DNA from: Thuidium tamariscinum
Taxonomy: Eukaryota; Streptophyta; Bryopsida; Hypnales; Thuidiaceae
Reading direction: 5' to 3'
Length of the DNA stretch: 64,000 nt
Assembly (NCBI GenBank): GCA_947034885.2
Contig: OX344750.2
Location: 32,846,821 to 32,910,820, forward strand
Below are positions 1-11,800 of the stretch, piece by piece; the first letter of the stretch is position 1; the number at the start of each line of letters is the position of its first letter. The translations under genes and the position numbers were made by a program. The notes under the pieces were generated by a model. The model did not search any database. It saw only the letters and a list, made by a program, of their open reading frames with translations, and was not told the DNA's origin.

Positions 1-385
1 ACTAAAAATAATAATTTGGTTAGGTTTTATTTATCTTTAAAGTTCTAAATGTTGATGCCTTGGGCATTTAGGGGTTAAAATTTTATTGATAAAAATTAGT
101 TAGTGCAATAGTTGATCCAACAATAATCATGGACATCATCTATGAAAAATATTTTACAAATTTTGTTTCAAGGTCTTTATTAAATTTTTATTCTAAGTTA
201 CATTTTACAATATATTTCTACAATATAGAGAATTCTTGATGGTTGGGAGATTAGAATGAATTCAATTTTTTAAAAAATTTCAAATTTGACTCTTAACTAC
301 TTCTCATTTATGCTTAGTTTGTAATTTGAGTATGAATTTTATTTCTATCTATCTACTTTTTGTTTACATGGCCCTAAACCCTATT
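1..385. other. AT-rich intergenic sequence, no gene seen
   Basis: The stretch is very AT-rich and has stops in all frames. Its last bases (the CCCTAAACCCTATT just before 386) match the end of the roughly 190-bp repeat units that follow, so a MITE at 386-665 seems to have split an older repeat array. Confidence 0.6.
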
Positions 386-665
386 CACTATAAGAAACTT
401 GTGTTTTGGATGACAAATTTTAATTAACATCCAATGTAACAACTTACATTTCTATGTCAATGAGGATGTCCACTATAATATCTTCATGTTATGGTGGACA
501 TTATTATTGACATAAAAATACAAGTTGTTAAATTGAATGTCACTTAAAATTTGTTACTTAATGTTTGCCGTAACATCTTGATGCTATTGTGGACATTAAT
601 GTTGACATTCAAACATAGATTGTTTTGCATTAGATATCACCTAAAACATGGGTTTTTTTATAGTG
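386..665. mobile_element. CACTA-like MITE interrupting the promoter repeat array
   Basis: The left end CACTATAAGAAACTTGTG and the reverse complement of the right end (CACTATAAAAAAACCCATG) form an imperfect terminal inverted repeat, continuing into TTTTGGATGA / TTTTAGGTGA. The interior contains further palindromic blocks (GTGGACATTA and its complement). Flanking repeat sequence (CCCTATT on the left, TATTTTATGC on the right) reads like an interrupted CCCTATTTTTATGC, which is intact in the other repeat units. A 3-bp TAT duplication is possible but not certain. Confidence 0.6.
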
Positions 666-666
666 T

Positions 667-1215
667 ATTTTATGCTAATCCTCATCCTTTCTATGAAAAA
701 GGTGAAGGATCTCTTGATTTTGTTAGTTGAATTTTTAAACATAGCACTCAAAATCACTCCCACTAATCAATACTTTTGGATTGCTTTGGATGGGTTGACT
801 CAAACATAGAATGGAGTGGAGCGGAGTGGAGTTGTGTTGAGTTGTTTATATAGCCCACTAAACCCTATTTTTATGCTACTCATCATCTTTCCTATTAATA
901 GGTGAGAGGTATCTTGAACTTGTTAGTTGAGTTTTTAAACTTGGCACTTGAAATTACACCTACTAATTACAATTTTTGGTTTGCTTTAGATTGGTTTAAC
1001 TCAAACATAGAGTACAAGAGAGTTGAGTTGTGATGAGTTATATATAAGGACTAAACCCTATTTTTATGCCACTCATCATCCTTCCTATTAATAGGTGAGA
1101 GATCTCTTAAGCTTGTTAGTTGGGTTTTTAAACTAGGCACTCAAAATTCCTCCTATTAATTGAAACTTTTGGGTTGCTTTGAATTGGTTTTATTCAATCA
1201 TAGAGTAGAATTGAG
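667..1215 (+). repeat. Three tandem ~150-200 bp units upstream of the Agenet pseudogene
   Basis: A unit of the form TTTTTATGCTACTCATCATC ... CCTATTAATAGGTGAGAG ... TTGTTAGTTGAGTTTTTAAAC ... CAAACATAGAGT ... CTAAACCCTA recurs from about 672, 871 and 1062. The same array, with the same number of units, precedes the intact Agenet gene at 12250-12790. A CT-rich tract (1253-1274) follows just before the start codon, so this is probably the ancestral promoter and 5' UTR. Confidence 0.75.
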
Positions 1216-1298
1216 TTGTGTTGCTTTGCTTTAAACGAGAGTTGTATTATGCACTCTTCTCTCTCTCTCTCTCCTACCAAGACTGAAAGAGTGTATTG

Positions 1299-2122
1299 AT
1301 GGCAAAAGGGATGCAAGAAACAGATTGGTTGCAGGAAGGCATGACCATTGAGTTCCAGTCCAATCAAGAAGGTTACCGCGGAGCCTGGTTTATAGTCAAC
1401 ATAATTAAGCTTCTCACAGACCTTTGTATGTACAAGAACAACCAACGAGTGTGCCAAGTGGTTGTTGAACATCTAGACTTCACAGAGTCTAGTGCGCCTA
1501 ACAGTAAGAAACATCAAGACACTGTGAAGAAAGATTACTTGTGACCTTTGCCTCCCAAACTTCCCCACAAGCAATGGAAGGATAGAGATGCAGTGGAGAC
1601 TTGGCATGTAGGAGCTTGGTGGATAGGGTACATCAAACGCTACAATGCCAACAAGGACACATATCTTGTCTTTTACGGCCGTGGTTATCAGAATCTTGAA
1701 ATTGCAGCTTCAGATATTCGCTCTCGCCAAGATTATGTCCGGACTTTTGCTAGCCCTCAATGTAGCTGGAACATTGCTGCCGCAATGCAGGTTTGGTTGC
1801 CATTTTTCATTCACTAAATCCAAAATTTTGATGATAATATTGCTAAAGATGTTAGAAAATTTCAAGTTTGTTTATTTTGGAATTTGAGAAATGTTTGTTG
1901 TATCGAAGGAATTGAAATCAATTGAATTTTTTTGTTTGAATGAATGATAGAAGCCAGCAGATTGGGTGAAAAATAAAGAGACACCAGTAGCGAGGAAGCA
2001 ATCAAAAGCAAAGGGATCATCAACACATTACAAGCGGAGTAAATCAGATGATTCACAGGACGAAGACTAGGACATAAACGAGGAAAAAACAGAAGAAAAA
2101 ACCAAGGTTGGAAGTAAGATAA
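1299..2122 (+). pseudogene. Agenet-domain protein pseudogene (copy of the gene at 12866)
   Basis: The two-exon structure of the intact gene is kept (exon 1 1299-1790, GT donor at 1791, exon 2 from 1951 after an AG). The reading frame is broken in three places. Codon 82 is TGA at 1542-1544 where the intact copy has CGA, a CpG transition. A Trp codon in exon 2 is TAG at 2068-2070. An extra A in the A-run around 2082-2090 shifts the frame near the C terminus. The residual N-terminal frame still shows the first Agenet motif (GYRGAWF), and the second Agenet domain (VETWHVGAWWIGYIKRY) lies after the stop. A short N-terminal peptide could still be made, but a functional protein is unlikely. Confidence 0.85.
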
Positions 2123-2275
2123 TAATGTTACGGCAAGTATAGGTAACTTGAACTGTATTTCTGTTGGTTATAGATTCGTGTTGGAGAATTCATTTTGATT
2201 TCTTTTACTACCGTATAATAGCCCCAAGCACTTGCAATTATGGTGCTCAAAAAAGCAATCAACTGTGTCGTACTA

Positions 2276-2526
2276 AGGTAGGTACATCTAAAAGCGCCCT
2301 GTTCCTAAAAGCACCCAAAATTAGTCATGTTCACAGACTGTAGATGGCACTTTCAGAAATAGACTTTGACTGTTAATAACTTTTGCATACGGTATCCAAA
2401 TCCTGCGTTCTTTGGTGTGTTGGAACATGCTTTCACTTGCCAACAAGACTACATAAAAATTTGAACTAATTAATAGAAGGAACTAGGCTTAGTATGAATA
2501 AGTGGCGCTTTTGGGTGTACCTACTT
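2276..2526. mobile_element. 251-bp MITE with TA target duplication and a visible empty site
   Basis: The left end AGGTAGGTACATCTAAAAGC and the reverse complement of the right end (AAGTAGGTACACCCAAAAGC) match at 17 of 20 positions, and the match continues with GCC. TA flanks it on both sides (2274-2275 and 2527-2528). The other copy of the segmental duplication reads GTACTAGCAAAG at this point, exactly the sequence left if the element and one TA are removed. A TA duplication fits the Tc1/mariner (Stowaway-type) class. No coding capacity is visible. Confidence 0.88.
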
Positions 2527-2728
2527 TAGCAAAGATGGAGCTCAAAATAAGGTTTTATTTGTCATGCACCAGTAGTCTGGCTATTACATCTTACAATCGG
2601 GCTTACAATTTACTATTCTCAATGTATCCCTGACTGAAAGCCGAAAAAACTCTACTTGTTTGAATGGAGGCCACAAAGATTTTCACCTTGCAGATATCGT
2701 AGTTGTTAAAAAACATCTACCTACAAGC

Positions 2729-2860
2729 TTAATTTTGGAACTGAACGCTGCGACTGATGTTGGTGCAAATACTAAAGGCTTCACCCCCATAGTTTGTTGT
2801 TGCAGCACGAATGTTACGCACTTGGCCTTTCCGCCGGATGACTGCCTTCTCATGCTTAAG
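2729..2860 (-). pseudogene. Orphan copy of the last UTP3 exon
   Basis: Read on the minus strand after an AG acceptor, this 132-bp stretch encodes 43 residues plus a stop, the same length as the last exon of the UTP3 gene at 14015-14146. It is still open but carries Asp-to-Asn (VRNIR for VRDIR) and two Arg-to-Gln changes near the end (SVQFQN for SVRFRN), all explained by CpG transitions. No other UTP3 exon lies nearby, so it cannot make the protein. Confidence 0.85.
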
Positions 2861-2990
2861 CTGGCAGACAAACAAGCATATATACACTTGAATTCAGAAA
2901 AAAAATTCAAGACTTCCAAGGAAAATTAAAGCCCCATTAAAGTAAATTAGATTTTTGGATGTTGTATGTAATTTCTATGATTTTTATTAA

Positions 2991-3134
2991 CCCATTAAGG
3001 ACCAGGTTGATGGCTAGTTGATGACTCTAGGTGAAAATGACAAGTTTTCATTAGTAGTCACTTCTGCTGCAAATGAAAACATATCATTTTCAACCAAATA
3101 TTCATTTGCAGTCATCGACCTGGTCTTTAATGGG
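2991..3134. mobile_element. Inverted-repeat element flanked by TTAA (piggyBac-like MITE?)
   Basis: The left end CCCATTAAGGACCAGGTTGA and the reverse complement of the right end CCCATTAAAGACCAGGTCGA differ at only two of 20 positions. TTAA flanks the element on both sides (2987-2990, 3135-3138). TTAA duplications and termini beginning CCC are the hallmark of piggyBac-type transposons. A TA-duplicating element with ends starting ACCC is the alternative. There is no coding capacity. It starts about 40 bp beyond the end of the duplicated block. Confidence 0.65.
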
Positions 3135-3230
3135 TTAAAGTACTAACTACCTAGATTACTGAAAGTGTACATATTGTAGGTGCACCCAAATGTGAATCTT
3201 GCAAAATTTAGCTATCAACAAATCACGGTT

Positions 3231-3455
3231 ACTACTGTGTGAGTATAGAAAGTATGAGCCTATGAGCCTAGAATTCTATACACCTATTTTATAGGTGTCT
3301 ATATTATAAACACCTCAATGGTTATAGTGTATTTATCTTCTAAATACCTATATTATTGGTGTTTATATTCTAAACACTTTCAATGAGTGTAGAATACTTA
3401 CTTGGACTTGGACTCAAGGCTCATAGGCTCACACTTCTATGCTCACATACTTGTG
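3231..3455. mobile_element. MITE-like inverted repeat, family A copy 1
   Basis: The ends carry GTGAGTATAGAAAGTATGAG on the left and, in reverse complement, GTGAGCATAGAAGTGTGAG on the right, both continuing into CCTATGAGCCT. The interior is AT-rich with small palindromes (CACCTATTTTATAGGTG). A related element lies at 36686-36909. Confidence 0.6.
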
Positions 3456-5069
3456 TTGTTGACTAGCAAATCCCAGTTAAATACATGTCCTTCAAATGTA
3501 TTAGTAAATCAATGTGCAGCATGAGGAAGACAATTTTATCAAAATCTATGGACATAGTTAGATGACTCTAGGGACAAGAAATAGATACAAGTTCAAGAAT
3601 GGGTGTGTTCATTTTATGGGAACTATACTTGTAAGAAACATTTTTCACATGCGTAGCCTCTTTTACAATAATGGATTGATATTGTTCTATAGTGGGGTAT
3701 GTTTAAATTGTTCACATTTTAAAAGTGAGTATGAGTTGAATACAGTGCATAAAGTGACATTGGATTCTTTAATATGCACAAGTTTTTTATTTTAGAAAGG
3801 AAAAATTCATTTAGAAACCTTTAGCTGTAGATTTTGAAAATTTATAAATAAATCCTTAGCTACCTCCAAAATACAAAACTACCTGAAGTAGACCCCACAT
3901 CCATTTTTCTTTCAAGCACTATATTGAAGAATATTTCAAGAGGTATCAAATACTTTCAATTAGTAGGTAGTAACTACCTCTTTTGAGCCCATTTTAATAG
4001 TGTGCTCAAAATCTTTTTAATTTGATGTCATTGTAAAAATTTTAATATTAAAATTTGATTAAATTTGATTTTACATACACCCCAATCCTCTTATAATTTT
4101 GAAAGGGTGAAGTTCTATACAACCAATATGGAATAATGAGAATGTATGCCATATCCGTATCTGATAAATATCCATATTCCATATTTAAATATTATATCCA
4201 AGCTTCATACTATACTTTGAATTTGTATTTAAACGATTCAAATTACACCTCAAAAAATCAACTTCTTGTGATTTTTTAAACATTTAGGAAGGAAAGTATT
4301 TAAAAAAAAATCAAGGACCCATGATTTTCTTGAGAAGGGGGGAACTAATGTGACAAGAGGTGACATGCCATTTTTGAGCTCATCATCATTGTCATTGTAT
4401 AAAAATCTTCATCATTTGCATTTGCATGTCCATAGTGCCACATAGCTTGAAGAGTGATTTTAGATGTAAGTTATCTTAGGTGCTTAGTCATTGATGACAT
4501 TTTCAATTAAAGCCCAAATCTTCTCCAAATTTCAAAACCACAAAAATCAATCCAATGTATTCATCGAGGTTCTTAAATTGGCCATCATTAAATCCAAAGA
4601 CTTTACATTTTGAGTTGGACCAATTTGCCTTTTAACCCCTAAACGACAAGTTAGTGGTTGTGGGATTGAAGAATTTTGATATCATGAGAATCATTGGTTC
4701 AAAAAAATCTAAAAACACTCGTTGGAAGTCAAAGCACTAAGGAAGATCTTCCTTTTCCACCCCTAATTATGAAGATGAATGATTGCAATTCTATCCTACA
4801 TAGAAAGATTCTCTCGTATTCATCAACCCAAAAATGACTTTGGCGTCATTTAAGGGTTAAATGGTATGCACATATGTGGCACCAACAAGATGCTCACAAA
4901 ACAGATGAGATTTTTGGCACAAACATTTGAGTCTCTTCATTGCCGATTCTGAATTCCCTATTTTCAGAAAAAATCCCCCCAAAGTCCCAAAAATGCAAAC
5001 TAAGAGGACCTAGAATTCCTCAACGCCCAACAAGACTCAGCAAAAGACTGACACTGATCATTTGCACCA
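3456..5069. other. Intergenic sequence without a recognisable gene
   Basis: AT-rich sequence with only short unsupported reading frames. A stretch near 4140-4290 (CATATCCGTATCTG, then GATTCAAATTACA) is related in direct orientation to sequence near 38460-38600, suggesting a dispersed repeat. Confidence 0.5.
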
Positions 5070-5077
5070 TACCCAAT

Positions 5078-5206
5078 CAGGGCTTTTTTTTTGGAACAGT
5101 GTCTCCCCTGCTGGCCTCACCGCAGAGGCCAGATTTTGGAGGGACGACCCAACAGAGGTCAGATTTCTGACAAACTGGCGAAATTTCGCCAGAAAAAAAA
5201 GCCCTG
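5078..5206. mobile_element. 129-bp hAT-type MITE with 8-bp target duplication
   Basis: The ends are CAGGGCTTTTTTTTTGG on the left and, in reverse complement, CAGGGCTTTTTTTTCTGG on the right. The element is flanked by a perfect 8-bp direct repeat TACCCAAT at 5070-5077 and 5207-5214. CAGGG termini and 8-bp duplications are typical of hAT transposons. It is too short to encode anything. Confidence 0.85.
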
Positions 5207-5588
5207 TACCCAATTGCTTATGAAGACGACTCTAGGTCAAGTTAGTTCATGTTTTCAATTAGAGGGAGGAAAGAACATAGAATGCTGCAATGAAACTAAG
5301 ATTCCACTCCAAGAGGTTTCACTGAAAAACGAGTCCAATTCAGCCTAAGAAAATAAACCACCAAATTTCCTCTATCAATGGTAATTGTCCATGTGTTTCA
5401 AAAAAATAAAAAATAAAAAAATAAACCATCAAACTGTCCATGTTACATGAATAGATTTGGCAGTAAACAAGGATCTTCATGCTCAATGGACGTTCCACTG
5501 ACCGACTCTTGGGGAAAAATGGAGTTCTCAGTCCCGTATGAGCTTCAGTGAAAGTGGTCCACTGCCAAAGCCTTTCGAGTAATGTAGT

Positions 5589-5747
5589 AAATTTATCCTC
5601 TACTTCATTGTAGTATGAATCGAATGATTTCCTCCCTTAGACTCGGCCAGCACCCCTCGTTTGTCCTAAATTTATCCTCTAATTCATTGTAGAATGAAAC
5701 GAGTGATTTCCTCCCTTAGACTCGACCAGCACCCCTCCTTTGTCCTA
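5589..5747. repeat. Two-copy ~79-bp tandem duplication downstream of the TFIIIC90 gene
   Basis: The unit starting AAATTTATCCTCTA and containing GATTTCCTCCCTTAGACTCG and CCAGCACCCCTC occurs twice back to back, with a few substitutions. It lies about 60-220 bp past the stop codon of the minus-strand gene, probably in or near its 3' UTR. Confidence 0.75.
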
Positions 5748-5806
5748 CTTAAAGGATAACTCTCTCGGTGACTTTTTTAGCCACTCTGTTCAAGGATGAC
5801 ACCACT

Positions 5807-8800
5807 CTAAACTAACTTCGGTGAGAGTAAAAAATCTGGCAAGTACCTGTGCATCAAAATGCCACAAAATGGGCAAGCTGGTAACGGAGTTTGCTGCGTA
5901 GGGGGCGAGGATGAAGGCTCTGAGAATGCTCGAGAAGGAAGAGAGAAAAAGGATGCAGGAGCAAGAGCAGACGCCCAACGTGCACAGCAGCTGCAGTACC
6001 ACAGAGAGTTCCCTGGACACACCTGCAGTCAAGGAAATAAAAGAGAACTCAATTTACTGGCTACTTCAAGAATACAACTTGGTTATTAATCGTTGCAGAT
6101 TTAATTGCAATGACATTAAAAGATTAAAGATCAATCAAGAAGTACGTTTTGTGTTCACACGATTCATGCCTATTCTAAGAGAAAAATGCAAGCTGCATGA
6201 AGAAGAAACCATCAGATACTACAAACCTGCAATGAAACAGAACAACGCTGAAGCTTGTGCTTGGAAAACCCATTCTCCGACTCAACACCTCTGCATTTGG
6301 CTACCTCTGGAGATTCCAGACGTACGTCAGCGTCACAAAAGGTGCAATGCTCTGATACTTGGTTTTCCCAAGATGATGATGACCTGCATACGACAAGATT
6401 GCACACATCTGCTCAGATTATGCCTGGCGGATGTGCTGGAGTTCTATTATTCTTTTATTAAACTACAACAGGACAGAAGGGACATCGAACTAGTTTCCCT
6501 TCACACTCCTATCTTTCAGAATGCAAAGTAAGACTTTGCAGTTCACTTACTTGTCATTTGAAGTTGAAAAAATCTCGTCAGCCAATTGCACCAAGCGAGG
6601 AAAACACTCTGACTTGTTGGCAATGACCCAATTCACAACGAGGGGTTTAACTACTTCCATGTCTCCAAGTCGGTTCTCCACCTGCCCTGCTGTCTCCGAG
6701 AAACTCGCCAAAGAGAGCGTACCCAAATACAACCTTTGCCTCAGTTCGTGCTCAACTCTCCACAGCTGTTTCTTTAATTGGTCCTCTTGTTCATCAGAGT
6801 GAAGGGAAGGGCCAGAGATTTTTCCCCAAGTAGGTGCCCTCTCTCCAAGTGTTTCAACTTGCTCTAGAGAAGTTCGTCCACTAAGAACTTCAGCTCTACA
6901 GTGAGCTAGTAATATCTGCCTATAAAGCACGCAGGCTATTTGCAGTTGGCGACAGGAAGCAGAAGACACACTGGCATGTAAACTATCCAGGTATGTATAC
7001 AGAGTATCAGTGTTCCTGGGATTCAAGCATTCGCACCATGTAGACAGCCAGTCCAAGATAACTGAAATGACAAACTCTGCGGAAGTTACAGGTTTAATGG
7101 AGGCAATGGCTGCAACTATTTCCCACAACACTAACGGCCGAGTGGGGTCTTCCATTTCATGAAGAGAAACAAGAATTTGCGATTTCCAATTCTCAAAGTT
7201 GTATGACTGCATGCTTTGATCGAACGGCACTAAATCCAGTACTCCGTCAAACGAGGGTTTAGAATTCTGACAACCTCTCCAAAATAGGTGAACCACACCC
7301 TTCTGCGCCCTGAGACCAAAACATAGAAAAGGATGCAAAGATCAGAGAATGAATTGGTTGACGCACAGTATTCGACCTGGTACCAATTGATATTACTTCG
7401 AAAGATCAACATCCGCCACGCTAAACAGAGGTGTGGACGGCAATTGAGGTGAAACGTTCATCCCCACACACGGCTTATCAGTGGACACAGCAGATGAGAG
7501 CAAGCAAAATATGCATTTCCCATAAATTAAATTAAAGAGCAGACGTCTCTTAGGTTCTCGTGGCTTACCTGCATTGGTACATCTGGTCCACCATATCAGC
7601 CGTCACACCACGCACCTAATACCCATATCATAACACCATTCAGTAGTGCAACCGGCTCATATTACATGCTTGCAGGATTGCCAAACACATCATAACGATG
7701 AGATTGTACTCATAACAGAGAAAATCGTTATGATTGTTTTCGGGAGAATTACAAGAGGTCATTCAAAAATGGAATCAGCAACTCGAGTCACGTGAGATTC
7801 CTATTCCTGGTAAATGTAACTTAGATTCTTTTCCAGTGTCAATGTACCAACACAATGGCATCAGTAGGCGGAAGGTTACGCACCACAGCCATACTAAGCA
7901 TTCCGGGGGACAGTGCTATCCCATAATACAGGTCTAGCACCGAGGCAGGCAACTGCAATAAGAGGACAACCCATTTCTTCAGGTGCGCATTCACAAGCAC
8001 AAATCAAAATGTATGGCAGTCATCCAAATTGAGCTGATAAGCAGATTTGGTGATAACAACAGCAATAACAATTGATAATCGCATGAGCTGCGAACGATGA
8101 GAAAACATACATCTATTGCAATTTGAGGAGTTTCTGTTTTAAGCAGCGACGAGAAGTCTGTAACAGGAAGAGTAAATAGATCGAATTCGGACAACTCCCA
8201 CATCTGCAGCATATTGTCCTGCCAGAAGATAATGACAACTCAGCAATTGCAAACATAGAGTCTGAAAAATGCTTCCTGCACATGTATTTTACTAATCGTA
8301 AAACAGTGAAGTATTGAGCTTTGAAGCAAGATTCCGTATGCTAAGATGGTGAGTTTGTTCGGAAATCAAACTTATGTCTATAAAAATTCATAGAATTTCC
8401 ACCTCTCATTCACTCGAAAGGTAAACGCCAAACAAGGTGGAGAATGGAATACCTGACTACAACTATACAAGCATTGCCCATCTGATGTCCAGACCAATCC
8501 GGTAACCTGCAACCACATTTCAACAACACCAAGCTTAAGAGGTATTACAATTGCCAAAGGTGACCCTACTTATCTGTAACAAGTCCTCCATTTCACGTGA
8601 CGCTTTGGAAATGCTCAAACACGAATGTTACTCACAACTTGATCGTGCGCCGTGCATTTGTCAACTCTTCGGGTGCAAGCCCATGAGGAATCGAATTTGC
8701 ATACAGAGACTTGACCACATCCTTTTCCAAGCGCCAAAAGTGGCCCTGAAGAGTTTCCATTCGGAACTATCAGAGCAAGGGAGCTCACAGTAACATCATC

Positions 8801-11800
8801 TGGTGCTATCACCTTGACACCACAGACAAAGCCAGGTGAATCTTAATAGAACAAAGAAGACCTGATATTAAACAAAAAATTCCACACAGGATGTCAAGCT
8901 GCAATATTCACAACAGAATACATCTTCGAACAAAAACGGAGAATATAGGATATAGAACACTAATCTACGGATAGACAGAATTATTACTAGGCATCTAATG
9001 GTACGTACTCGGCAACATACGAGATCAGAAACATTTGCATATATTACCTCTCTCAGTAGAGACAATGGAAACGTCCTGCTGCCAGACGGCAGAAGCGCCA
9101 GCGTGTGCAAGTTCCCCGACCATAGCTTGACACTGCCATACTTAAGACTGTAAATGATCTTAAAAAAATGAAAACTGACGAAATCTCATGACTAGAAATT
9201 GTCACAAATGTTCAAAATAATTCTCATTAATTTAAAACGATTGCAGAAAAAGCAATGAAAAAGGAATTTTTAAGGAAATTATGAAAGAGAAGCCAACAAA
9301 ATACTGACGATTATGGCGGTTTGAAACGAAAAAGGATGTATACCTCCCATCAGAACTCCCAGTTGCCAACACCACAGTATCTTTGGTTGTACCCCTTAAA
9401 CTAGAGCTTATTCCCCAACTTAATGTGCTTATCCAAGATTTGTGAACCACAATTTCCCCGAGCAGAGAGATTTCTGGGAACACAGGTATTTCAACTGAGT
9501 AATACTCTGGAAGTCCAATTCGCAAGAGCCAAACACTGCCTGCCTTCGTCCCTATAGCAAAAAATACAAAACTCCGACCGTTCACGTAACACGTTGGAGA
9601 CCAGGCAACCACTAGGGGAGCAAGAGAGTGACTCCGTGTCGCATAATCTGTGGGTGAGATGAATTTTGCAGGACGACTTGAACCAGATTGCACTCCACTT
9701 GGTGAAACTGCATCATCGGCATCACCATCACAAGGAATTGGGTTTGGATTCCTCGTCATCCTTTGAGAAGGTAACTGAATCTCAAGGTTTCCGACACCAT
9801 TTAACCGTCTCGTTGTTGAATTAACGTGGTTCCCGGAAGTATCTGAACAAGCAGAACACTTCTAAGTCCTCCCCGTCTTGATATCATCCATTCAACTTTG
9901 ATTCATGAGTTGTGAAACTGACCAGAAATACTGACCTTCGACAGTAGACAGATCAGCACGGCACAAAATACAGAAATCAAATATGAACTACCTGAAGTGA
10001 ATTTCTCTTGAACAAACTTGTCCTCCGCTACCTTCACCAAAAAACAAATTGTTAACTTTAACACCCCTTGTCCACAATGAGCCAAGGTAAAATTGTAATG
10101 TCGCTTGCTTCTCAAGACAGCTGTTATGCTTTTAGAACTGAATAAGGTTCTTGCAGTTGCAGCTCGCAAAGTTCAGCATCACTACAATTGAATAACTAAA
10201 CTCTGTATCGTTCTACAATTTTGAAAAGATTTAGGATCTAATCATTCAACGACATCACTATCTCGGTCCAAATGCTTCGGTGACACGTGACTATTGGCCA
10301 CCTTATTAAGCTGCCCACACTAGATTGCGTTGATAGTGTAAATGCATCACATCCTTTACTAATCTCAATGCATATTTGGCATGAAGACACGAGGAAATAT
10401 TGCGAATTACCACGGTGGACACATGATTGGAAACAAGTGGGGCTCGAAGAAACTTCTTTCTTCGATACGCTAGTATCGGCTTTGTACATTCATTGTCCAC
10501 ACCAACTTCACCCTGTGATGTATTCTCAGTGCTGCAAGCAAGAAGGCATAACTTATCAGGTGCAGAATACCTATGAAACAATCTATGACAGTATTAAGAA
10601 GTTTGACTGAATCAAATTAATATGCTGAGAGTGGAAGGCAAAAAGCAAATGACAAGACAACAATACTTCAAGGAAAGAGCTACTTAAAACAATGTCTCAA
10701 GAAAAGAGCTACTTACAAACTTGCTCACATTTTCTCTGTCCTCTGCACTTTTCTATGTTGAGGTTCCTGCGTTTGAGCTCGTCTCTTCTTTGATTTCGAA
10801 GGCAGGTTGCTTTCATCGTCCTAAATCGGCTCGACACTTTTAGTAAGGCTAAATAACTTCAAGAATCAAAATGAATCACTAAAAATCTGTTCAAATGAGT
10901 GCTCGTGTTGAATACAATGTCTGGCGCCTCAAAAACAGGACTTAATTACATCGTCATAATGCGCAAGAAAATCTCTTAATGCAATGAATGACAAGAACTT
11001 GGACTCGCGAATCATAATTAAGAAACTGGTGGAAATACCTTAGCAATTAAGTCATACGCTACTTCTGCCGGTTGAAACTTATTCTCGATGCAACAAGCGT
11101 ACATAAGTTCAGTTACATCCCCCACCTGCAAAAGTGTCGATCAAATGAATATCTCGCACAACGAAAAATGCACATTGTGCAAGTTTGTTTTCTTCGCACC
11201 CTTAACCAAACGGAAGTTGATGATCCCTCCCTAAGTTGCACCATGACGACATTCAAGTATGAAAAATGTGGAAAGCCGGCAAACCTCCACCCATTCAGGT
11301 GTGTAGTCGCAAAATGGTGCACGATAAAGCTTCACTCTTGAATCCGTCGTGCAGACAGCCAATAAGCACCTGCAAAGAGGCATTATCAGCTTTGATACGA
11401 TTCCAATTGGGAACACGAACTAAAAACCTACCAAGTGGATATAACATGACAGCGAACCATAAACCCTAAACCCTACGCAAATACTGGATAGAGAATGACA
11501 CAGTCTGGGTCGATAGAAGGTTCAACTTACCCTCCATGAGAAGCTACGCCCTGTGGAGACCAATCAATTGATCGTACCGCTGTTCGCCCCTCTCTAGCAA
11601 GCCGAAATTGAAAGAGCTCAGAATCATGTAAATCTGCATTGACAGTAAATTTGACAGAGAACGTATTAAGACAGTCCTTCCTTCCTGCTTTCATAACATT
11701 CGAAATTACAATCCTTGATTCCAACAGAAGCTACAAACCTGCAGGCTGCACTTTTCCAATATCGAAAATTGGGCTTTGCGAAATCGGGACAAAACCTTTT

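Larger units (their letters stand above)
667..2948 (+). repeat. Segmental duplication, left (decayed) copy
   Basis: This block aligns in direct orientation with about 12250-14233: promoter repeats, both Agenet exons, the intron, the 3' region and the last UTP3 exon, ending at AAGTAAATT (2940-2948 here, 14225-14233 there). Differences are mostly C-to-T or G-to-A in this copy, many at CpG. The copy also carries one MITE insertion (2276-2526) that the other lacks. The shared 3' limit falls inside the last UTP3 intron of the right-hand locus, so the right copy sits in the original context and this one is derived. Confidence 0.85.

Noticed and set aside
5911..6531. 206-codon plus-strand frame
   Set aside because: It lies antisense to the last exons and intron of the TFIIIC90 gene, whose minus-strand reading gives conserved zinc-binding motifs; this is a shadow frame.
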